Shown here: one piece after another, positions 1-10,100 of the stretch | Layout of the letters: every line of letters starts with the position of its first letter | Numbering within the stretch: the stretch's first letter is position 1 | NCBI GenBank assembly: GCA_037447655.1 | Contig: JBBHKE010001576.1 | Coordinates: 248,001 to 312,000 of the forward strand | Direction: 5' to 3' | DNA length: 64,000 nucleotides | Origin: Zygnema cylindricum | Taxonomy: Eukaryota > Streptophyta > Zygnematophyceae > Zygnematales > Zygnemataceae | The notes under the pieces: generated by a model | What the model was told of the DNA's origin: nothing | The model's input: only the letters and a program-made list of their open reading frames with translations | Database searches by the model: none | Made by a program: the position numbers and the translations under genes

Positions 1-563
1 ACGGCGCAGAATGTAGATTGAATTGCAAAGTTCTAGAAGGATAGTTTCGATAGATCTAGGTTGACCGTGAAGGTCCACGTGTACATCTATAAAGTACTGG
101 ATTGACTAGTGGATGGATAGTTTAAATAGCGGAGAAGTTTTAGTCAACAGGCAGACTCTTTGAGTAGATCTTTGCAGCGAGATTTTAACTTTGTAATCTC
201 TTTCCCGGTTAATAAAACTCAACCTTTCCCAGTGACTGCTCTGTACCTTTGTTGTTGCCACGGGGAGATTCTTGGAGCCTTCCGCTATCCATTGTGGTGT
301 GTTGTGAAGTGTCTTTGTCTCTTTTACAGTACGGAACATATTGTTATACGTGGCATGACGACCAAAAATATAATACAACATATTATAAAGTATTGTTTTA
401 TAGCGTACTATATTTTTTTCTACTTATCGCCGATAAAGAATTTGTTGGTCTTGGCGCGATATATCTAGACCCATCACCGTTCGATAACAGAGAACTATCG
501 GTATTGGTTTCATGGCGATAAGTTTCTTTCTAATACACAACAATAAAAATTGCTTTTATCTTA
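1..563. other. Gene-free AT-rich sequence
   Basis: No protein with recognisable family features is visible. The right part contains TATCG/CGATA-rich sequence like the interiors of the hAT-like elements further right, so it is probably an older transposon remnant. I see no gene here. Confidence 0.5.
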
Positions 564-1859
564 TATTGTTGGGTACCGAGGACCACTTGCCGATATTCGA
601 TATGTGCCTAATTTTAGGTACTCGATTATCGATATATCGAGAAGCTAAATATCGTGATATTTTTGTCGATATGCTTGGCCGATATACCAATATATTATAT
701 CGCGATACATTGAATCTTATTCTCATGGTTTTTATAACTCTGAGGAATGATGTTTTTCGCATCCCTAAACTGATCTGCAATTTCTAATGAATTTTCCATG
801 TCTATTTTTTCCATATCTGGAATCAGTCAAGTATCATCTTCTTATACACCTCCCATGTTGCTTCCTTTTCTTTGGGAATCCATGGAGAAAGATAAGTAAC
901 CTTTCTATAATACTAATTGCTGAAAATGAATGAGCATCAATGCAATGCTTCCTTCCTGCAGATTGGTAAATATTCCTTGCTTATTCTTAAGTCTTCCCGG
1001 CTGAAACGAAGTATGCAAAAAAAATATTGTCAAAACATCATTTCACTAAATTAGTGTGAGTTTTTTGTTTGAAAGTTTGAAGTTTTGTACGTTAATACGT
1101 ACTAATTATATAAAATACTATTTTTTCTACAGTTACATGTTGCCACGTCTACCTTGAAGTAATGTAACAAAATTCACGTCATAGGCGGCGTACCAAACAA
1201 TTTTTCGCATAGTTGTTCAAACCGTATTTTACTCACGAGTCAAACGCGCGAATTATACGTAAGTAACGCATTGAAGGATTTGAAAAATTCTTTAAAATCG
1301 TTAATGATTTTGAATCCGTACTATTCCGTGCATGTAAAAAAAATTATGTACGATCGTACAGATTTCAAACTTACCGCGCGCAAATGGTATAATACTGCAA
1401 CGTCTCTTTTCGTAAAAGTCTTTACTTTTTCAATAAAATTTTGTACATTTCCGTAAAATTTCTGTTCAGTTTAAAAAAACTGGACAGAAAGTACTAAGAA
1501 GTGCAATGTATCTTTTCGTCAAAGTCCATACATTTCTCGTAAAACACCGTACATTTCTGAAAATTTTCTGTTCAGTATACCGGACAGAAAGTACTCCACG
1601 TTTTTTTGTGATTTTTTCAAAAGTCATGAATTATACGTAGAAATGGGAAAAAATTAAAAAATTGCACGATTTGAACAACACCGATTTTTTGTTTTCGATA
1701 AAATAATTCTATATAAATTAGTAAATCTAAAATGTTTTATATATCGTGATAATTTTAATTGGTACCGGTATGATATATTGAGGCCTGTGACCGATCGATG
1801 ACCAATGTATCAAATATTGAAATTATCGCGATATGAAATTTACCTGATACCCAACATTA
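564..1859 (-). mobile_element. hAT-like non-autonomous element, degraded copy
   Basis: The left end (TATTGTTGGGTACCGAGGAC) and right end (CTGATACCCAACATTA) are inverted relatives of the termini of the clean copy at 22485-23508. Its left 90 bases align with the reverse complement of that copy's right end, including GACCACTTGCCGATATTCGA. The interior is rich in TATCG/CGATA and holds another small element at 1212-1679. No transposase is visible and no 8-bp target duplication survives. Assignment to hAT rests on the better-preserved relative. Confidence 0.5.
1212..1679. mobile_element. Small TIR element, GTTGTTCAAA family, copy 1
   Basis: The element is bounded by GTTGTTCAAACCG on the left and CGATTTGAACAAC on the right. 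A second inverted match lies further in (GAATTATACGTA near the left, TTATACGTAG near the right). Inside, a CTGTTCAG...CTGGACAGAAAGTACT motif occurs twice. A second copy with the same layout is at 16995-17478. It encodes nothing obvious and behaves like a MITE nested in the 564-1859 element. The superfamily is not clear. Confidence 0.5.
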
Positions 1860-1862
1860 CAG

Positions 1863-2074
1863 TGCACCGTGAACTGCTATTAGGGTTAAGAAATATTTAG
1901 TGTTAAAGAACAACTAGTGTGATTAACGTATATTGGGAATTTGGGGATTTTTAAGGAAACCAGTCACTCTAATTTGTTTTTTTGGGTTTTTTTTATCACT
2001 CTATTGAAGATTTTGGGTAAAAGTTTAGGGGCGCCGAATTAGCGTGATTAACCTTAATAGCGATTCGCCGTGTA
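1863..2074. mobile_element. Small TIR element of the TACACCG family
   Basis: The left end TGCACCGTGAACTGCTATTA and right end TTAATAGCGATTCGCCGTGTA are imperfect inverted repeats. They match termini at 4805-5015, 21982-22190, 22337-24301 and 41997-42612. The interior has no coding capacity. It starts a few bases after the end of the 564-1859 hAT-like element. Confidence 0.5.
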
Positions 2075-2287
2075 GTATCTTTGCATGCGTTTCGGGTTTC
2101 GATTAAAACCGTACCTTGTTGGCTCGTTATAACGGATAAAATTTGGTGTAGTAGGCAAAACTACATTTTTTTGAGTTTTTGAGCCCGAAAACTGACGATT
2201 AATTTTTCGGAGTTTTTGAGCCCGAAAACTGACGATTAATTTTTCGGACGTGGATAGCTATACGGCTCATCAAACCATACCAAAAAG

Positions 2288-2907
2288 TACACCGGGAATC
2301 TTAATTAGAGTAAATTACTCTAATTCGGTCGCTCGAAATTTCGAGTCTATGACATCAAATAGAGTAATCGATTCTAATTTTTTCATTATTCTAATTTAGG
2401 TGAGGTTTAATTAGCGTAGAAAATTATAATATAAGTTATTTTTAAATAGCGTGGAGTACGAAAGACGTCTGACTGTGCAAAATTATAATTTTATAAGTAA
2501 AAAGGTACAAATAATGATTTAATAGAATCACGCTCGCACGTGAAATTGCACTAAACAAATAAATCAATCACATCGAAAAAAATCCGTTTGCATAACTCTC
2601 GTCCGTCGACAGCATCATTGTCAGTGTGAACATTAAATAACATTCAATGCGACAAATAGTACTAGCGTCATAATGACGTCAATACTATATGGACTGACAC
2701 ATTTTGTACGTCTACGTAATTTAGTGTTCATAATTATCACGCAAAAAATTATTGCCGACATAACCTAATATAGAATGCTTAAATAAATTAGAGTAAACTT
2801 CATAGTTGAAAAAGCTTTATCACATAAATTAGCGTTCATTACTCTAATTGTTTTTTTTAGTTTTTGTACTCTAATTTTTCATTACTCTAATTACGATTCG
2901 CGGTGTA
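2288..2907 (-). mobile_element. TACACCG-family TIR element, 620 bp
   Basis: Begins TACACCGGGAATCTTAATTA and ends TAATTACGATTCGCGGTGTA. Over nearly its whole length it is the reverse complement of the 616-bp copy at 41997-42612, sharing for example the GTCGACAGCATCATTGTCAG segment (GACGACGATGCTGTCGAC in the other copy) and the GACGTCA block. TA at both ends fits a TA target duplication as in Tc1/mariner-like MITEs. It has no transposase and is probably non-autonomous. Its right TA is also the first TA of the next hAT-like element. Confidence 0.7.
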
Positions 2908-4806
2908 GTGTTGTGTATCGGTAAAAAGCCTATCGCGATAACACCGATACCGATAGTTATCGGTTATCGAACGGTCAGAGGTCACGATATATCGGTCCGA
3001 GACCAACAAATTCCATATCGGCGATAACTTAAAATATATATAGTACGTATACTATAGTACTTTATAATATAGTATATTACATTATTTACATTATATAACG
3101 TGGCATGCCGCGTATATCAATCTGTTCCTCCGTTTCTATTTAACTGGAAAAGATTACGGACATCGCATCACGTAAACGTAGACAAATTTAAAATAATAAG
3201 TTATAGTTCTAAAAACATACTACCAAAACGAAAACTTAAAATACATTGTAAAATTTGAGAATCAATCTTTTTCGAAAAAATAACGCACAGACCAACAGAG
3301 TCTGCTGCCATTTACATCCACCATATTTTTAAAGTTATGTAGCACTTAATAGAGGAAGTACTAGTCTTTTATAAAATAGTAAAAACCAAAAATTATATAT
3401 TTATTCATTCTGAGGAAACTGTAGGAGGAGAGGAGGATGGGACACAGGGTTTTGATGAGGAGCTAGAAAAGACTGAAAATGTCAAAGAATTAAAAAACTT
3501 AAAAAAAATTAAGGAGGAAAACAAACATGCCAAAAAATTCATTCTGAAAGGAGTAGTATCAAAAGCATGGAATCATTTTAAGGTAGATTAAGGCAGATTT
3601 TGAATATGGTGGTTTGGAAATTGAAAACATTGATAATTTAAAAATTGAATTTTGAGAATTTGTACAATGCAGATTTTTAGAGATTGAGATTTTAAAAGAT
3701 AGGAATTGCAAAATTTTCAGATTTTGAATATGGTGGTTTGAAAATTGAAAACATGCATAATTAAAAAATTGAATTTTGAGAATTTTGACAGTTTTGACAT
3801 TGCAGATTTTTAGAGATTGAGATTTTAAAAGATAGGAATTACAGAATTTTCAGATTTTGAATATGGTGGTTTGGAAATGTAAAACATTGATAATTTAAAA
3901 AATGAATTTTGAGAATTTTGACATTGCAAATATTTAGAGATTGAGAGTTGGTTAGTTAAGAATCTTAGAATTTTCAGAATGTGAAATTGGTGATTTGGCA
4001 AGATTTGAAACATTGAGAATTTGAGAATTGAATCTTGAAGGTTTTGACTTTTGACATTGAAGATTTTGGAGATAAAGAATTAGTAAGCTAGGAATTTTAC
4101 AATTTTTAGAATGTGAAATTGGTGATTTGGCAAGATGTGAAAAATTGAGAATTTGGGAATTCAATTTTTAACATTATGACATTTAATTGATTATGCATGT
4201 TGGTGAATTGAGGCATCAAAGACGTGAATGTTAATGCCTCTAGGCTGGAATAGAAATAGGACTAAAAAATATCAAATATGTCATAAATAAAGCCATGTAC
4301 CGTCATATAACGCCATGCAATGTATACCGAATCTGCGACAATATCTCATAATCGTCCAAAATTCAACTTATGCATTTGTTTTGCCCGACCTTATTTCAGA
4401 TTGTTTGTAATATGGACTGAAAAGGCATTAAAGTAAAAAGGTACAGTCAAAAGAACATTCGGGAAGGGTATGGGAGCGTGGAACCCAAGTAAAACCCCCT
4501 TAACTTAGAAATAATCAAGGAAAAATTGCGATTTTATATTGAAATCGGGGGAAAAGGGGTCCGCTGCACGTCCGGGGAATAGCACGTACAGTTGAGTGTA
4601 TTAGCCGTTCATTTTTCTGTACGTTCCGTGCAGTTATTTCCGATAGTTATCGATATCGTTGATATCGCCGATAATAACCAATAAATATCGGTTATTTATA
4701 AGCGATAACACCGATAACGATATATCGTACCAATATATCGATTATCGTGTACCCGAAAAAAGGTCCATATCGGCTATCGGCAAATCCTTAACGATACACA
4801 ACACTA
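2906..4806. mobile_element. hAT-like element, about 1.9 kb, with internal tandem array
   Basis: Termini are TAGTGTTGTGTATCGG and CGATACACAACACTA, a clear inverted repeat in the YAGTGTTG style of hAT elements. The subterminal sequence is packed with CGATA/TATCG words. A truncated relative of the left end lies at 34073. There is no transposase reading frame. Much of the interior is the array at 3598-4180. Flanking 8-mers do not match directly because a TACACCG-family element abuts each end. Confidence 0.55.
3598..4180. repeat. AT-rich tandem repeat, unit about 122-133 bp
   Basis: The phrase TTTTGAATATGGTGGTTTG or its variant AATGTGAAATTGGTGATTTGG recurs near 3599, 3722, 3855, 3977 and 4110. 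The spacing therefore alternates between roughly 122 and 133 bases, with about 4.7 units. Open frames on either strand in this stretch come from the repeat and are not genes. The array lies inside the hAT-like element at 2906-4806. Confidence 0.7.
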
Positions 4807-5015
4807 CACCGCCAATCGTTATTAGCGTGTAAGTTTTTTTAGCGTATACGAATAATTAGCGTGGTTTATGCTAATTGGGAATTTGAAAATAATCGAAGAA
4901 ATCGTCTATTCTTATTAGGAATTAGGGAATTTTCAAATAGTGTGGATAAGTCTATTTGAGAATAAAAAAAGCGGGACCGAATTAGCGTACACAACGCTAA
5001 TAGCGATTGGCGGTG
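4805..5015. mobile_element. TACACCG-family small TIR element, 211 bp
   Basis: The left end TACACCGCCAATCGTTATTA and right end TAATAGCGATTGGCGGTG form an imperfect 22-base inverted repeat, with AATTAGCGT words inside both ends. It begins on the last TA of the hAT-like element at 2906-4806. It has no coding capacity. Confidence 0.65.
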
Positions 5016-6397
5016 ACCAAAAAGCGTTGATGTCCAATTCGTACGGATTTCAACTTTTTTACGAAAATTACGTAGTATTCGTCGATTTCATACATTTCGT
5101 AAAATTCGTGTAGATTTCGCTGTACAGGCATGTGCGAAGGAGTACGAAAACAATAATCCTATAAAGTCCTTAAAAATATCTTAAAATGTACGGAAATTAA
5201 ACAGAAATGTACGAAACCTTGCGGAATGTGTACCCTAAAGAACCTAATATAACGGAAAATCTAAGGCAGCCGTACTGAAACATAAAGGAGCGCACGGCAA
5301 TGTAACCTAAAAATCCTAAAATGGTAAAATTAAAAATCCCCCTTTAATAACCTTAAAAAGTACGGTAATGTTCAAGCGTTGTAACAGAATGTAACGAATA
5401 TGTACGGATATACACGGGAATGTACGAGAATGTACCCTACACACCCTAAAAGAAATAACCCTAAACATAGGCAAATTACTGACACTGTACGAAAATGTAC
5501 GAGGAATGTGACGCAGATGTACGTCATTAAACGGGATTTTACGGGAATGCTCTACAAATCCTAAAATAAATAACCGTAAAAAGTACGAAAAATACGGACA
5601 ACGTACGTACATTTATGACAAGTGTGAGGGTAGTTATACAGAAAAATACGGAATGTACGAAAATGTACCCTAAAAATCTAAAAATCCCCTTAAATAACCT
5701 TAAAAGTTACGGACATGTACGGGTAATGTAAATAAGTGTACCAGAAATGTACGGCTACAATTAAGGTACGCATTTAATCGACTTTTCAACATCGTTTGAT
5801 GCGTACCGTACGTAGTATTCGTTAGTTTATACCGTGCGTAATATGCGCACGGGACATCTATGCCAAAAAGCCGCCACCCTGCTTTGATTTCATCATTTTC
5901 AAGAAAGGCATTGGTCTGCATGCTCTCGCCACGTGTTGAGATCGAACAACGTGCAGAATGTCGAAAGGTCTTTTCTGGTGATTGCTTGGCGAATTTTGAT
6001 TGGTTTTAATTTGATCGCTAGATCTTTCTGATACCTAAGGGCAACATGGCGTGACGTGTACATTGTTCAATCTGTTCCACAAGGCGCGATCAGATTGCCC
6101 AGCCAGCCCACTAATCACGGACTTCATTGATTTTCGACGATGACGCAAAATGTACTTCTACTTTTTTCTATTTTTTTGTACGGTTGAAACTTACGCGTTA
6201 CGGCGCTGGGTTTTTAGAGGAAAACGACAGAAAAAACCCTTACTTTGGCACATGGAGACACACCCTAACTAAAGACGTTCGAGTGCCCGAAAATGTCTTG
6301 CAATAGCGATCAATGGGTTAACCTCATTGTACTTGGTGAGACCGTTTACAAAAATAGCAATATCAGATTGGTCCGTTTCCTTTCTAGTTTTGTTTTG
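5016..6397. other. Gene-free stretch, GTAC-rich, with a Harbinger-type terminus relic
   Basis: From 5030 to about 5760 words such as TGTACGG, CGTACA and GAAATGTACG recur every few tens of bases without a fixed period. At 6198-6260 the sequence AAAACGACAGAAAAAACCCT followed by CACATGGAGACACACCCTAA resembles the right terminus of the Harbinger element at 41640-41702, so a related element probably once ended here. No gene is supported. Confidence 0.4.
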
Positions 6398-7173
6398 CCA
6401 ACCTGAATCGGAGATATTCATCTTGGTCGTTCACGTTTTAATTTTTTCAATCGTGTCCGTCCAGGTGGATCCGCCTCGCTGAATGAATCTGCTGCTTTTA
6501 TTTTGGCCGTCCACAAATCAGCAAACATCAATCTGCGTCCGTCCATCTCCAAGCTGCATCTCTTTCCAACCTGAATCTGAGACCTTCATCTCAGCCGTCC
6601 GATTAACGCCTCAATTCACGTCCGTCCGATGTTTTACTGGTTCTGCCAATTTGAATACTACACGCTTATCGTGACCGTCGGTGACACAGCTAAGTCAAGT
6701 CACATCCGTCCGATTTCCTCCTGGCCAACTTAAACTTCCAGACGTACACAAGTACAATTTAGTAATTCAGCTCTCCAGCAATTGAGCAGTTCTTTAGCTG
6801 CTGCTGAATCCTTTGCAAGCAATATTTCTGCCAGGGAAACTCGAGCTCAAGATTCTCCAGTAATCCCTGCAACTCATGTTTTTTCAATTATATTCAATCA
6901 TCTCTCTCTACTAATGTTCATTATTCAAACTTGAATATGCACCAAAAAGGAAGAGCTAACAATAAGAGAAGCAGATCATTTTCTCGGACAAGAATTGCAA
7001 TTGAAGGCGAATAGTATCAGTTTCTGAAGCTAATTTATCACCAATTCAATTGAAAACCGCTCAATTACTGCTATTATTGCCACAGAAAGCTAAATTCCGT
7101 CATTCTTTACTTAAATTGGCTATTTTTTATCGGAAAGAAGCTTCAATTCCCGAGAACGCCAATTTAACCAATT
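6398..7173 (+). promoter_or_regulatory. Probable promoter and 5' leader of the PEAMT/FLU gene
   Basis: This is the sequence before the proposed start codon at 7174. It contains two related segments, one from CAACCTGAATCGGAGATATT near 6400 and one from CAACCTGAATCTGAGACCTT near 6568, each followed by CGTCCGTCC-type words. This looks like a short tandem duplication. The base composition differs from the transposon-rich DNA to the left. Transcript start and any upstream reading frame control cannot be seen. The regulatory role is inferred only from position. Confidence 0.3.
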
Positions 7174-10100
7174 ATGGCTCCATCTCCCATTGCAGGTTGA
7201 ACCAGTTTGACCTTTTCTATGAATTGTTTCAATCTCAATTTGTTGACTTTTTTAATTACCAAAATTTCCTGTGATCGTTGCAATAAGTGCTTCTTTTTCT
7301 TTGTTCTCTCGTCTCTTTGAGGGATAATTTGGTTCAGAATTGAGGTTGTGGATTTGTGATCTTTATGACCTTATTTTTAACTGAATTGAGGTTTTGAGAA
7401 TTGTTATTTTTGCTATAATATGGTTCAAAATTGATGTTGTGCTATGCATTTTCTTTAACTGAATTAAGGTTTTAAAGATCTTGAAATCTATGCACCTTTT
7501 TTCAGTGAATTGAAAGGTTTAAAAAGTAATTGAGCATGATTACTATGATGGAAATGAGGCTATCTTTTTTTTCTTTTCAAGAAAAATAACCATTTGTTGT
7601 TTGATTATTATATCTCGGAGGGAGTTTTTATTGTGGGTAATTCTAGTTTAGACATTTCTGCTCATTCTATCTGTTCCATTTTTCAAGCTTTTTAATTCAC
7701 TATAATTGTTATTTTGTAATGTAAAGCTAAATTTCAAAGAAAAAAGTATTGCATGAAGATAACTACTTCATTCTTCTGTGAATTTTCTGCTTGCTAAGGA
7801 GTGGTTGTCCTATTTTAGTATTTTTTGAACTTTCCATGAGGTTAATAAAAGATTGTGGTTATTGACATTTGGACTCCAATCCGATGTTTTGGATCGTCGC
7901 AGCTTTTTTTCGACAAAATAACTGCAATAATTTATATTTTAGTACTTTTGAACCTTTTTTATTAACTATTTTGAATGTTGATTCAATGCTTTGAACCGTT
8001 ACAGTTTTTTTGACAATCTGAAATCTCAATTGTGTTTCTTCTGCGCATCTGTGTTCGCTAATTTATTTTATTTGTTTATTTCTCTGTTGGTTTACTTATT
8101 GCAATTGGGAATGGTTAGAAAAACGGGTCGACACTGTTTTGTTTTTTCACATTTTTTCTATCATACATAGAAAGTGGCCAAATTGGGCTATCTTTTTTTG
8201 TTTTTCATGTTATTGGTTTTGCGGTTTTTTATTTCCTCTGCAATTTCCGTAGGCTGTTTTTTGTTTTATTTATTTAAGAGTTTTTGCAAAGAACAGTTTT
8301 AATGTTTTACTGCCATTATTGTTTTGGAGAGGAAAGGGAATTTGTAAAATTGAGCTCATTTTTCAGATCTGATGGGATTCTTTTTTTCAGAATTTACAGG
8401 GTTTTTTTTTTTCAGAGCTGGTAGGATTTTCTTTTTCAGAATTAATAGGGTTTTTTCGTTTCGAATCGATAGGATTTTATCTTTTTGTTATATTGATAGA
8501 TTTACATAGATATATATATTTTTTAGAGGCAATTGGTTTTGAGTTCCCTTGTGATGGAACTGATGCTCGCACTAAAAATTGGTTCCTTAAAAGGGTTTTT
8601 TCTTTTTTGCGGGGGCAAATTGCTTTAAGCGAACATTTTTTTTTCTATTTTTTCTCTTTCGTTTCGAAACTATTCTCCTGTTTGCATTCACTTTTTTTTT
8701 TGTTTTTAGCCAAGCTGTTCAACACGAAAGAGTGAATACTCTTCCTTGTTTGTTTGTTTGTTTGTTTTTTTTTTAATTATTTCTGAGGCAATTCTTTCTA
8801 CTATTTGTGGTTTTATGTTGAAATTAAACCCAATTTTGTTAAATCTATTTTGATTTGTACTTGTTTTTGTCTCATGTAACAACTGCTGTTTGTCCAATTT
8901 TGTTACATACACTATACTGTTGTATTATTATATTGTTACACTATATATTTCTAAATTTGTTACATACACTAAAGATTAGCCGCAACAAAGAGGTCAAGGC
9001 TATAAATAACAAGTGCTTTCTTTTTGCGTGAAAATTTTAAACTTTTTACAGAGTAGAGAAACAGCATGGTAATTCGCTGCAATTGAAAACCCGTTACAAA
9101 GTAGAAACAAAGAAACAAGCTTCAATGAAAATTTGGCACTAATTGAAACTAATCTTGACTAATTGGAAGCAAGCGTAATCCATCATAACTAATTGTCACT
9201 AATCGAAACTATTTGAAAAGGCTCAGAACGAATCAAAAAATAGTTGAAACTAAATGAACAAAACATTAACTAATTGATACTAATCAAAACCAATTTGAAA
9301 CTATTTTGGAACTAATTTAAATCAATTGAAATGAAGTTAATGCTAATTGCATGGTAAAGAAGTAAAATTCTTAACGATTATTTTTTTTGCAGGTGAGAGA
9401 AAGGAGCAGGAAGATTACTGGAAGGAGCAGATAGGACAAGCTTCCGATGGCCTCTGTGTGAAGTCCATGATGTTGGACAGTCAGGCGGCCCTCCTAGACG
9501 CCCAAGAACGACCCGAGGTAACAAAAAAAAACTCTTTCTTTTCTTTCTTTAAGGCTTTTTTTTGTTGTTTTGTTTTGAGTTTGGTTTTTGGCCTTTTTCT
9601 TTTCGGCCTGCAGAAAGAAATTGTTGTCCGTTAATCCGTGTCTCTCTCCTTGATGTCTGCCACCATCTGTTCTCTCTGTTCCTCTCTGTGTTCCTCTGTG
9701 TTCCTCTGTCTCCCTCTCTGTCTCTCCCTCTCTCTTTCTCTGTCTCTTTCTCTTTATGTTTCTACCTCTCTCTATGCCTTTCTTTGTTCCACTTTCTCCC
9801 TCTGTGATATCTTTCTTCCTCTCTGTGATCTTATGTCCTCTCTTCCTTTCTGTCTGCCTCTCTGTTTTCCTGTGTTCTGTCCTCATCCCTCTCTGTCTCT
9901 CTCTCCCTTCTGACCAGTCTTCCCTTTGTATTTTTCCTCTCTCCCTCTCTGTCTTCCTCCTGTCTCCTTCGTCTTTTTCTGTGACGTTGTCTTCTTTTGT
10001 TCCTTCCTCTTGTCTTCCTTTGTCTCGTCTGTTCCTCTCTCTTCTTCTCTGCCTCTCTATCTGCCTTTTGCTCTGTCGTCCTCTCTATCTTCTTCTCTAC

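Noticed and set aside
3825-4164. Short minus-strand frames with IPNHQFHILK-type repeats
   Set aside because: Translation of the AT-rich tandem repeat inside a hAT-like element.
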